From Asterella californica (lineage: Eukaryota > Streptophyta > Marchantiopsida > Marchantiales > Aytoniaceae), in contig JAYKYS010000005.1 of assembly GCA_036924285.1 (NCBI GenBank), forward strand, positions 6,820,001-6,884,000: DNA of 64,000 bases, in the 5' to 3' direction. This document shows, piece by piece, positions 23,531 to 34,105 of the stretch. The number at the start of each line of letters is the position of its first letter. The first letter of the stretch is position 1. The notes under the pieces were generated by a model that made no database searches, was not told the origin of the DNA, and saw only the letters and a list, made by a program, of their open reading frames with translations. The position numbers and the translations under genes were made by a program.

Positions 23531-23640
23531 TGTGGTGCCCACAAATTACAGGATTCACGAATTTTTGAAATTTTTAAGATTAATAACTTGTTTGTATAAC
23601 TGAAGAAGCGTTGTTACATAAGATTACGGCTTCCTTAGAA

Positions 23641-24660
23641 GGAAGATGATCTTACGAGCTTTTTGTAATAAGAAGTTGACTTTTTCGGAAGACGACCGCC
23701 TTCCGGGAAGCGTCTTCTCGGTTGTGTCTTCCGAAGACGAAAGACGGCGGAAGACGAAAGATACGTATCTTCGGAAGACGCTTCGGAAGCCTGACTGTCT
23801 TCGGAAGTCGACTGTACACAGTTCGTATCAAGAGTGGATTTGCTTTGCTTTTGTGTTAAGAGAGGCTTGGTATGAATTCCGAGTGGCTTGGTGAGTTGTT
23901 TTGTTATTTCGAGAAGTTGAAAGTCGGGAACTAGGCCTGTGCCTCCCGGTCTTCCAAGCTTCTCAAATCCACATCTTCCTAGAGAGACTAGAAGACTGGA
24001 AGGGCTGGCAAAATGCACGAGAAGACGTGAGGGTCCATTTTGGATCTCTTCTGTCCGACCCATAGCAGTCCATTCCTTCTTCTTCCCGAACTTAGGAAAG
24101 AGTCGTGAGAAGTCTTGCTGGCAGAATCTGGAGAGAATGGTCGAGGGTCATGTCTTCCCATCATGCAGCAAGCTTCTTCTGAGTGTGTATGAGAGGTGAG
24201 AAGTCAGAAGAACAGAGTGCAAATGTTTTGAGTCTGTTGTGAGGATAGATTGCACGTAGGAAGAAGAAGACAGGTGAGACCAGTGAAGGGAAGCCTGACT
24301 TCGGGAGGTCTTCCGAAGAAGACATTGAATCGGAAGCTGTCTCGGGAGTCTTCCCAGAGGCCACTGTCATCGCAGCAGCCCGCAACCATCTTCTGAACAT
24401 GTTATGCACTCTACGTCTCACGAATCTTGTATCTTCTGATAGGAAGTAGGATGTAATGCAAGGTGGGTTGTCTTCTTGGTAATCCATACGAGGCCTTGCT
24501 TAGTTAGGATTGTTTAGATATAGCTCGGAAGACGAGAGCTATCTAGGAATCACTGTTAGAATCCCGGAAGACGGAGTAGCTGTCTTCTGGAAGACTAGTT
24601 TCGTCTTCTGAGAAGTAGAAGCTAGACTGTGGGCACTTGGAAAGGACTGAGCCTTCAGCT
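23641..24660 (+). repeat. GAAGAC/GTCTTC-dense segment
   Basis: I counted 21 occurrences of GAAGAC or its complement in these 1,020 bases, against about 0.5 expected in random sequence. No gene is visible here. Complementary words often face each other (for example around 23,731 and 24,587), so short stems are possible. Confidence 0.7.
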
Positions 24661-24701
24661 CACAGTAAGTGCGTGTGGCTTAGTGCAACAGATCTTCCAG
24701 T

Positions 24702-26982
24702 ATGTCGATGCATCCTCGAGGGTTGGTGTTACCGGCAGCAGAGTTGGCCGAGGCCACACCCTTTCTCAAGGAGTTGGGTCTCGACTTCTTCCTGTGGGAT
24801 TGGAACCTCGCCGACCAGAGACTTCTGGAGGAGGTTTGGGCAGCATTACTGCCTCGCAACCGTGTACCTGCGAAAGCAAGAGTAGCTCGAGGAAGACCAT
24901 CTTCTTGGACTGAAGATTAGTGGCGCAGGGTCTTCCACAGGTCAGAATCCAAGGACCGAGGATATTGACTCAAGAAGAAGATCTTACCCAGGATCGTGAG
25001 CGAGTGGCATGTGCCTGGAAACACAACTTGCCTCTTCATGGAGGACAGGCAGGGAAGGAACGGATGGAAGGTAGAGTCTTACCGGGAGCCGAAGAAGCGA
25101 CTTCTGGCGAAGCTCTTTCTGCATCTCTTTCCCAAGGAGAAAGCGCAGAAGACGAGGTACCTTGGAGATCATGACGTGGAGTTCCTAGAAGCAGTGTGTG
25201 CCAGGGAGAACGTCAACTGGGGTTCGTTCTTCCACATATATGTACAGGCGGAGCTAACGTACTTAGGTACCCCGACAGGAGGACACTTAACACATTTCCT
25301 CTGTTACTTGTACGTAGCCATGGGGTCTCACGGAAGATCAGTTGGTGAAGTATGAGCCAACAAGGCAACATGAGACGAAGGAGGAGACCTCGGAAGAAGA
25401 CGATCGAGCAGCAGCCGCAACTCTCCCTCCCACTCTGATGCCGCAGCTGAGGTCCGCCACTCATCAGAAGACGCTTCTAGTGAGGGAAGACGACTCCAGT
25501 GGGTCAGAAGACGCCACGCCTCCGAGGAAGATGGGTCCTAGAAGTGTACCTAGGAAGACCACCTCCCTCATTCATTCGAGATCGGAGTCTGACTCGCAGG
25601 AAGAGCCGCTGAGTACCCGACCGGAGCAGAAGATCGCTTTTGTCACACCAGGGAGTCTTCCGAAGACTCCAGAAGACGAAGGATGGATGGATACTCCTAC
25701 TGCGATGCGAGGAAGCGCAGTAAAGAGGACCGCTTCTACCATGGGGAGAGATCTTTCACCCCGGAAGATGAGAAGAGTAGCTTCTTCCCGTGTGCAGAAG
25801 CTGAAGACCATAGTGATAGAAGAGGCATCCTTGCCTCTAGAAGACAAGGTCGACACCTCCGATCAGACTGTGGAGATGAACATGTCTTCCGCAGGAAGAA
25901 GACTGGAAGAGTTCAGCGCCTTCTTCCACTCAGAGATCCAGCCAGCTATGGAGTTGCTGGAGAAGAGAGCAAAGGCTCAGGAGAAGCCCTTACAGCCCAG
26001 ATTCGGTCTGCGCACCTTGATGCGTCAGGAAGAAGACCAGAAGAAGGTAGAAGCGCTGGAAGCTAGTCTCCGCACCATGGAGAAGCTCGCAGTGAGGTAC
26101 AAGGCGGAAGCAGCCACTTCTGCCAAGGAGCTGACCCAACTGAAGAAGAGCAACCAGGAGTTGCAGGCGCGTTTACAGCAGCGCGACCAAGAGGTTCTCC
26201 GAGTGCGGGGGAAGATCACCGCCCTCACAGAGGAGAAGACAAGATGGAAGACGCAGCGAGAAGCCGCAGAAGCGCGAGTTGCAGCTGAGAAGATGCAGCA
26301 GGAAGCAGCGGAAGCTCGTGCGCAGGAGATGCTAGCACAGTCGATGGAAGCGCTTCGGAAGAAGTTTAACTTCACCGCGGGTAGGAAGTTGCTTACCTTG
26401 GCTAGAGAGTGAGACGATGAGTCCAAGGCGATGTTGGTAGAGTGCAAGGAGAGTATGTTCCGGTACTTGGATAGGCAGGTAGAGGGGGTGAAGACATTCT
26501 ATGAACTTCTCTCGACTCCGCCACCGGTAACTACATCTTCCCAAGCCTTAGTACCATCGATCGGTGCCGACATGGAGAATGAGGAGTTCGACCTCGTTGT
26601 GCACTTGGTAGTGACAGCGTTGGAAGTCGAGAGGACTCCGGAAGAAGCCCCAGAAGACAAGATGTCTTCTGGAAGACAGGAAGAAGAACCGTCTTCTCAG
26701 GTATTCCGCGTGGAAGAAGCGACTTCCTCGGACCCCTATGAGGTCGCCATGGTCCCTAGTACCGAACCAATGCTCCAGAAGAGCGAGGAAGCACCACTCG
26801 ACTCCGCTTCTCAGAAGACACTTCCGTCGTCCGAAGCAGAAGCACAAGCACAAGCACAAGCACAAGCCGAGGAAGAAGCAGCAGCAGCGACAGCAGGGCC
26901 AGCAAAGAACGATGAGGAGGAAGCCACCTCAGTGTACCCGAGGTGTTCGCAGGGCTTTCTAGCTTATCAGAAGCCGCGTTAG
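24702..26982 (+). pseudogene. coiled-coil extra ORF of element II (W-T-E core family)
   Basis: It starts MSMHPRGLVLPAAELAEATP. The amino part (FLKELGLDFFLWDWNLADQR, then SSWTED, a TAG at 24,918-24,920, and WRRVFHRSES) aligns with NWTEAHWSSVLG of copy B. After another stop near 24,966 come MEDRQGRNGWKVESYREPKK, RYLGDHDVEFLEAV, NWGSFFHIYVQAELTYLG and FLCYLYVAMGSHG, aligning with copy B's HWARIVHLHVQKLW segment. A shift near 25,340 leads to a 356-codon frame: acidic/Ser-rich linker, basic patch, then a long coiled coil (about 25,870-26,400). TGA at 26,410-26,412 replaces Trp (TGG in the other copy). The rest runs to 26,982, with a Gln-Ala repeat. No known domain; downstream of integrase, where some elements carry envelope-like genes, but I see no signal peptide or membrane segment. 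Confidence 0.75.
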
Positions 26983-28562
26983 GAGCTCCGGTAGGAGCAG
27001 ATCAGGTAGAGATTGCCTCCGAGCAATCAGAGTAGATAATAAATACAACCGAGTTTTCCAAACTTAGTAAGACCAAACATGCTATCTTAAGGGTGGCAGT
27101 TTTCAGTGTAAAATTAGTTATGATACCATGTGGCAGCATAGGTAGCGTAGGAACAGCAAAGTAGAGAGCTAAACCGGGAAAGAGAAACAGCTTGCATGTG
27201 GGGTGGCAGCCTTCTGACAGCGCCCATCTCTCTCTGGTGGTCGTCTCCTCTTTTTTTCTCGTGGTAGAAGGCATAAGTAGGATCGAAGAGTAGGAAATCT
27301 AGTTACACACACACTACACCCGATGTTAGAGACATACGAATAGACTAGGATTATACCGGAGGGGTCTGCATGCTCGTTACCAGCAATGGTTCGAAGATGT
27401 AGATAGAGGTAGTGGACAGTTTAGAAACAGGGAACGGCATCCTCGTGCAGGTGTTGGCTAGACTGTTGTGTCAAGGAGTAGGCGCAGGACGTAGAGGGAG
27501 TGAGCTTCCCAATGCCAATGTGACTTCTTCTCGGAGAATGGATTGCGGATTCGAGTGCAGAAGCTTTGTCCATGTCTTCTGGGTGGTGGGTTTTCTTGGA
27601 TTCACTCCTTATTGTGCATGGGAAGCGTTCTTCTTGAGTGGCGATGACTGTCAGCAGTTGTGGAATTGCAGCTTGGCTCGTCCAGTAGAGCACTTCAGAT
27701 CTACGTACGGACGGTCTTATGGATAAGGGATCTCAGAAGACAGAGTAGTCGGAGCAGAGAAGAGAAGAAGAAAGAAGCCTTCTTCCCACAGCAGAAGATG
27801 ACATCCTCAAGTAGAAGACGGTGCAACTGTACACACGTTTGTTGTCTTCCTCCCCAAACTATTACAAGCAGGGATGGCTTGTTAGTCAAGATCCGGACTA
27901 GAAGCCTGTCGGAATCTTAATTTCTCCTTTTTATCTTGTTTTCTCTTGTTTGGATTTTCTCTTCTTCCACATCTCCCCTCATCTTCCCCATCTTCTTATC
28001 TTCTTCTAGTGAGCTTCCAAGACTTCTACTGAGCTTCCGTGAAGGTGAATGTCGTTATAGTGCTGCAGGAAGATCATTTCCGTAGGCAGAAGCCTGGGAA
28101 GGCTACAGGGGCATACACCCTGTGATTAATCTAACCCGTTGGAATGTGAGTGAGAGAGTAACGTGTAACAGCCGTTGCTAGTCGACTTCTGCGAAGCAGG
28201 AGCAGTCTTCTGGAGGTGTGAGAGCCGAGTTGAACCCCCAGAAGCCGAGAATTGCTTCGTGAAGACGGTACTGAGAAGACCGGAAGAAGTAACCTGGAAG
28301 CAGGAAGTGCGTCTTCCCGAGCTTCTCTGTGAATAGTTGTGTGATATTGTAGTTAGTAGTTGTTTGTTTAGGTCCAGTGCACCTTTTGAAGTGTCTGAAA
28401 GACGCGTGGTTTTGTGAGAAGACGGGATTTCTAGACAAAACCCGTGTGTTTGTGTGTTTGAACAGATCTTAGAACTTAGAGCAGCGTTACTTGTGCAAAT
28501 CCTCTATGAGAACGATATCTTGTATACTAAATGGGCTAAAGGAGTAATCCTGCGACACTTCA

Positions 28563-28901
28563 GCATCGACGACGTGGGATGTGATCGCAGGAGGCACTAT
28601 TTTACGAGTGCGTGAGGTCTTACCTTCTGGAGTACTCATGTTAGAGAGTCGTCATGGTGTTGTTTGGAAGGACCATGTGTGTAATTGCACGTCATATCAT
28701 CTTCCAAACATCGATGGTATCGTTGATCCAAGCTTAGCAGTTGTACGTACGGGCTTGAGGTGTATATTGTGTGGGTTTGCTAGTGAAGCAATCCGTATGT
28801 TGGTGTGTGATGGTTGTTCGAGAGGTTGACACATGTCGTGTTTGATTCCACCTCTCAGTGTCATTCCTATTGGACGGTGGGTTTGTCCTTGGTGTATATA
28901 G
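28563..28901 (+). pseudogene. retroelement polyprotein tail with PHD finger (one TGA)
   Basis: The frame is open from the element II edge: TWDVIAGGTILRVREVLPSG, a small beta-rich part, VCNCTSYHLPNIDGIVDPSL, then a PHD zinc finger. The Cys/His pattern is CILC (28,761-28,772), CDGC, a stop at 28,827-28,829 in the GWH position, H-x2-C, and WVCPWC up to the stop at 28,899-28,901. PHD fingers read histone H3 tails. I remember a similar CHLP plus PHD end in polyproteins of algal and bryophyte retroelements, so this is probably the end of a further element, split by element II. TGG to TGA explains the stop. Confidence 0.7.
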
Positions 28902-29555
28902 CAAGGATAGTAGATTAGATCTTTGCGTGATATGGATTGCAGACATGTAATTAAAGATGAAATATGAGATATGAGGATATTTGGAGTTAGAGGGACTTAG
29001 CCGTCAGTTAAGGAGACGATTGTGATACACTTGTGTATGTGTATGACATCATCCATGTGTTACGTGTATGTGTGATGTATCTCTGACAGCAATGTATATA
29101 CGCATGACAACTGTCACGTCAGTTTAGCACCTCGGCTAGGTTGACAGAGTGTGTAGTGGTTAGTCTCGATAGAGCCGTTAGTGTCGTTAGGGCAGGTTCT
29201 TGGACTAGTCCTTAGAGATATACTTTGCATGTATGGCTTGTAGGTCTCAGTTCTCCGAGTTGAGTCTTCAAGCTCTTGACTGTGATGGATAGTTTTGGTG
29301 AGCGCAATCTGGATTCTCTAATGCACAACATGGATGTGGCTCGACTCTAGTGTTTGTGTAGTGCCGGTTGGCATGGTGGAATGAGTACATATCTTTATTA
29401 TTTTGGTATACTTGTGCATGTGTATGTGTGATGTACTTCTATCAACGATGTATGTTGTGTAGTGATGTGTATGCGCACGACATATTCATAATCGCTCTGA
29501 CTACTTTCTTCTTCTTCGTATCAAGAAAATCTCTCACACTATAGTCATTCCTCCT
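28902..29555. other. non-coding stretch after the PHD fragment
   Basis: No usable frame. It contains GTGTATGTGTATGACATC-like words repeated at 29,032-29,075 and 29,410-29,470. It may be the LTR or tail of the PHD element; I found no boundary. Confidence 0.3.
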
Positions 29556-29561
29556 TTTAGG

Positions 29562-29960
29562 TTACTCTTTGAACAACCGAGGAAAACTCTTCTTCGCTGA
29601 AGAAGGTGTCTGCACCAAAGAACTAGAAAACAACATGTCATCTTCTTTTTCATACTCTTCGGTCCTTAAGATATAATTCCAATGCGTCTCTGTCCAATTC
29701 CTTGGTCGTGCATACATCTCGTCCGAAGGATGTGTGCAGCAGACTTGTAACTCTTGACCCAACTTCATCGATACCATCGATCATCATGGAAGAAGAAGAA
29801 ATAATAATCTCATGTTCTCGAGGTCCTGCTCAAACCTACGAAGACAATCATAGTTCACGTCGAACATCCGAAGTCTCAATGGCTTCTCCATCTCTCCTCG
29901 CATGTACGAAGTCTCTTCGTCGACAAAAAATAAACCTTAGGCTGAAGAACTGACTCCCTT
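29562..29960 (-). pseudogene. coiled-coil extra ORF family, copy C (amino-terminal fragment)
   Basis: On the minus strand it reads CLRRFEQDLENM, LLFLLLP, two consecutive TGA codons (29,786-29,784 and 29,783-29,781), MVSMKLGQELQVC, RNWTETHWNYIL and EKEDDMLFSSSLVQTP, FPRLFKE. This aligns with copy B, where the two TGA codons are Trp-Trp. It ends at 29,562, and no coiled-coil half follows. Its DDMLFSSS segment is closer to copy A than to B. Confidence 0.65.
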
Positions 29961-31839
29961 CTTCGTCACTTAAGAATTCTTCCTCACATTCGTCTTCACC
30001 GAAGAACTCACTCTTCGTCGATATATAAACTATAGCTCACTCCTCTCTCTTTTAGGTTAAGCCTGATATGACAAATGAGTCAGTCATCTTCTTATATGTC
30101 TCCGTAAATGACATCACACGTGCTGAAATTAGGTATTCACCTTGTGCTCGAAGTACTAAGGAGTCATTCATCAGCTGAAGTTCTTCATTGGACGAAGTAC
30201 AAAAAATATAATTTCGGAGTTGAGAAGTTCTTCATTGAGTAGCATCTCGTTGAAGAATTCTTCGTCCGAGGAATCTGTCTCCGAGAATAGTTATTTAAGG
30301 ACTAAGTGTTTACATCTGTCCAAACTTCTTTGGACAATACTTTACCTCTAACACTCCAACTAAAACTAAATCTAATCTATTCTCTTTTCTAGTGTACAAA
30401 AATACTTCTTTGTCTTACAACTACGCAATTTATTGACAAAAATGAGAATTCAAGACATCACAATTACTCTACATGGTCGATACGTAAGTACGAAAGTAGA
30501 CGTTTCACTAGACTTATACATGATAAATCCATGTACAACACGACAACGTGACTGTAAAAGATTTTTGTTTGATCATTAAAAGAAATAACAGATTGTTATG
30601 CAAAGACAAGTGGAACAAACAAAACATGATGTTTTTCGAGTGAAATGCGCTCTCTCCTGGAACATGACGCCTCCGAAGCTTCTCGAGTGAAATAAAATTT
30701 TTCCTCTCACAAAAAGAAAAATTCTCTTGATAGAACATGACGCTTTACAAGAAAGAGTGAAATCAAATACATCCTCTCTCCTGTAATGAGAGAACTAGCA
30801 TAAAATGATATTGTAATACCAATTGCACATAATCTCGATGTGCAATCAACTACTCCGTCTTATCATACCAGCCATTAGGTGTTCAACAGAAGTTAGGATA
30901 CCACAAAGTACATGAATGGCACAAAACTGTCATTCTTACATAAAAGGATGATATGGTTGTGTCATTCTGTCAACCACACAAACATAAATGACAAAAAACT
31001 GTCATTCCTACGTTAGGAAATGACTATTTGTGTCATTCTCCAACCATATAATACTAATACTTGGTGTTACACAATCTTTGAACACTGATACAATAAAACA
31101 CACTCAAATGATAAAATTATATCAAGTTTATTCGACTCTAACTCTGATTCTAAGTACTCTGATTCGACAAAATAGTACGTCATGTCATCACTAAGATGTA
31201 CATCAGATGGGAGCTCATCAGATGGTCTATGATTTTCACTATCATGTTCTGGGGCATACTTTCAAAGCCAGATTCAGACGGGGCTTGGCTCACTTGTCTT
31301 CCACAAGTCTATTTTTTCATGATCATTTTCTTGATAGTTTTTGTAGACTTGAACCCCTCTACTAACTAGAACTCATCGTCTCCTTTGAACTACCGGAGTC
31401 ATCTTTGCAATTCATTCTTACTCTTCAATATTAACAGGGTATACTAACATGCTGACATTTGTCTCTGCTGTTATTGGTTCAGCGTCATTCTCTAAATACA
31501 CCAACACATTAGCGTTGTTAAGAATCCTGACAATCTTGTGCTTGCCTCATCGAATAGCTATCAGAGATAGAGCACAACCATAAACAAGATGCAGTTCTTG
31601 TAAGGAGAAAGCATGTTAGAAGTTCATGTAAATGGACACTAGATTATTTTGATACCAAATGACGTCGATCAAATGGTCGGACATTCCTCTAGCTCCATAA
31701 ACCAACAAATGACATAGGAGCAAGACCAACGCATCTCGTGGAACTCTGATCAAGGTTGTTGACCTTCCTCTTTCTCATTCAATGCTTGTATGAACAACTC
31801 TGTGCAACTAGAGATGATGCATTACAAGCCTCTCATTCT
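29961..31839. other. AT-rich DNA with short repeated words, no gene
   Basis: 29,961-30,340 is still rich in GAAG/CTTCGTC words like the flanks of copy C. From 30,340 the sequence is AT-rich. It has two GAACATGACGC words (30,660 and 30,736) with GAGTGAAAT nearby, and several TGTCATT words between 30,930 and 31,050. I see no gene. Confidence 0.4.
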
Positions 31840-32820
31840 CTATGCAAATTTTGACAACAACCTGCTCCTCTCTTCTAGTTCTTGACGATGTTGTGAGATC
31901 TTCTGCATAGCATAGAACCATATATCATATAATTTCCCAAAAGATGAATTAAAGCGGATGCGCTTGAGGTTAGCATTCATACTCTCAACTAGATTCGATG
32001 TGATCTTCTCATAGCGAGAAAGCACACTCCGCAAAGCGCTCTAGAGAATCGATCGTATGTACTCAACCAGAGGTCTCCAGCTGGTGATCTACAACACGAA
32101 TGAAGTTTCAGTCATTCTACTACCGCAACAATGATGTCATATCATTCCACTATCGTAAATGATAAGAATGAGACTTGGTTGTCATTTTATGTACATAGCA
32201 TGACCCGTCATAGATCAAAGATCACAACGAAAATAATCACAATGTCATTACCATACAAATACAAACGAACAATGAAGAAAAATGTGGAGGAACTTAACTA
32301 TGTGATGTTGTTGACATAAACCAACTCCTTGAACAAGGACTCGGTGCACTTCCCCAATCGGCTATGTACATTCATCTGTACAATGATCATGAACAATGTC
32401 CTAAAAACACTTCAGCAATGACAGCTTCCAACTCTTTCTGATGATCAGATATGATAACAGTCATCCCACTCCCTATTGCTTGTCGTATGAGTCGACAAAA
32501 CCATCACCAAGTGTCGAAGCTCTCAACAGGTGCTACTGCGTAAGCTAAAAACATTGACTTGCTACTTCTGTCAAGAACTTGACATGTAAACTTCTTGTTC
32601 TTACTATGACAAGTGGCTATAGTATGTTTTTCTGACAGAAGAGAAATTTAACCTGCAAACTCCTGGTGCGATAAAAGCTCTGCAGAAAGTTAGAGGGGCT
32701 ACTGTCCGGATTCTCCCATGCCACAATGGTCATTCTGTCAATACTGGAACTGTGGCTAGAGAGAGCAAGTATGTAATGGAATGACACCTTCGTCCTGCAT
32801 GCTCGCGACCATGCCAAATT
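31840..32820 (-). pseudogene. Mutator-like (MULE) transposase remnant
   Basis: Minus-strand fragments keep the order of a MULE transposase. 32,817-32,640 has the part around DRMTIVAWENPDSSPSNFLQ, the first catalytic region. About 32,525-32,400 has ESFDTWxWFCRLIRQAIGSG, MTVISDHQKELEAVIAEVF. About 32,390-32,310 has RLGKCTESLFKELVYVNN. 32,034-31,840 has YEKITSNLVESMNANLKRIR and the following helix. SDxQKGL and TSNxVESMN are signature motifs of the MuDR transposase group. Stops and shifts make it inactive. No terminal inverted repeats were found. Confidence 0.7.
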
Positions 32821-34071
32821 GGCATGTAATATGTGCGTTTGGTAACTCGGATCTCTTCTTGAAGGTTTCTAACTCAAATTTTAGTATCTACAAGTGTCGA
32901 CCAAGAAGGTGAAATTCCCCAATTTTCTCCATTGCAACACCTGAAAGTTGCTCCGTTCCTCGAGTCCTTCTCATGATCGAGTGGGTTCGCAACTGCTGCG
33001 TACACCGGGGTCGTGGGGGTGTTACTTGTATGCACGACATCCGAACGACCATCCTGTAGGCCACCATCGCCTAGTGCCTACTTACTGTTTCTATCATATC
33101 TTGGTGCTACGGAAAGGTGATCGGTGTGCTCTTATCAGTATCTTTCGGTTTGAAAGGCAGCCTTCAATTCCCTTTAACATCTACAGTACATCTGTAACTG
33201 GGATCAAGTATCTGTCCGAAGTGACTACCATAACGTGTAGACAACTGTATCTTCTTTACAGCTGGCATGTCTTATCTTAAAAGCACACATCGTATGCTCA
33301 GCCATGGATTTGAAATAGGGCAGGAGGTAATGAAAGCGCCATGAAGCTATGGACTCGCGCGCCAGAAGAAGAAGCCAGCGCCGGAGGAAGGCAGCACCAT
33401 CTACAGTCCACTTCTACACTTCAGAAGCCTGTGCAGTCGGTCAGTCTCCGTTTCTCTCTGAAGATCTGGGAAAGAGTTTTCTATCTACCGTCCTCCACGA
33501 CTGGACTGTAGGTTACCCCTAAACCATAAACTGCAGTTGTAGTTCATGGTACTCCATACGTCTGTGAACCCTTTATTGTCAACCTACAAGACAGCGACCA
33601 GAGTTTGCAACTCCGATTCCTACTCCGATTTATGCAATCGATATATGCAACTCCGATTCCAACACCGAATGCAACTCCGATTCTAAGTATCTTTCCTCCT
33701 CGAGAGAAAACATTACGGGGTGGAGATTTTGCCTAATATCTAAGGCCGTATCGTTCACTACTTATCACAACGTAGCCCACACGGACATGTGAAAATAGTC
33801 GCAACCAAATGTTATAAAAGGGTATGGCCCATATCGTTGAGGAACAGCAATCGACAGACCCCTGTTAAGCGAGACACCTAACCCAGCAGACGGTCACTCC
33901 ACACTAACCACATGAACAGAAGTCCACTGAAGTTGTGATTCATACGCTTGCAACTGCCGTGACGAGTTACGCATCGATATTATTTCCTTTCTGTTTCTTC
34001 AAAATCATTCAAACCATGAAGCCAAGAGAAAAAGCCTTAAGGCATTTACTAAACTCGAGATCGAGGAAAAC
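32821..34071. other. intergenic DNA, no gene recognised
   Basis: It contains the short tandem words at 33,608-33,690 and a GC-richer patch at 33,320-33,480 with a short frame from 33,341. No family is recognised in it. Confidence 0.4.
33608..33692 (+). repeat. short degenerate repeat, TGCAACTCCGATTC
   Basis: TGCAACTCCGATTC occurs three times (starting near 33,609, 33,646 and 33,669), with related CTCCGATT words between. This looks like a small minisatellite. Confidence 0.6.
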
Positions 34072-34105
34072 CCGACCAAGAACACATTAATGTGTTCTTG
34101 GTCGG
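34072..34105. repeat. perfect 34 bp palindrome
   Basis: The left arm CCGACCAAGAACACATT is followed without a spacer by its exact reverse complement. All 17 pairs match. It lies about 1 kb beyond the stop codon of the host gene. Confidence 0.9.

Larger units (their letters stand above)
14539..28562 (+). mobile_element. Ty3/gypsy LTR retrotransposon, element II, with a coiled-coil ORF
   Basis: Order: repeat, tRNA-Asp-like primer site, leader, gag with three zinc fingers, protease, RT, RNase H, integrase, purine-rich tract, then a long 3' segment with the coiled-coil ORF and the repeat end. All genes carry stops or frameshifts. The element is unusually rich in GAAGAC/GTCTTC. It entered a PHD-finger polyprotein on its right (28,563) and was itself entered by element I on its left. 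Confidence 0.85.
23531..28562 (+). repeat. element II 3' LTR, about 5 kb, containing an ORF (proposed)
   Basis: The proposed start TGTGGTG and the LTR end CACTACA (5' copy) are inverted complements in six of seven positions, as are the ends of element I. The 5' copy matches from 26,168 onward, that is, well inside the ORF, which a 1.46 kb LTR cannot explain without a second tandem element. The last 1,469 bases (27,094-28,562) repeat with certainty. The left half has no second copy in the window, so the boundary is inferred. Confidence 0.5.

Noticed and set aside
33341..33512. Short plus-strand frame in a GC-richer patch
   Set aside because: No homology recognised, no conserved neighbours; may be an exon of an unseen gene but unsupported.
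30000..34000. CRISPR-like or rRNA/tRNA gene content
   Set aside because: No regularly spaced identical repeats and no rRNA or clover-leaf sequences seen here or elsewhere in the window.
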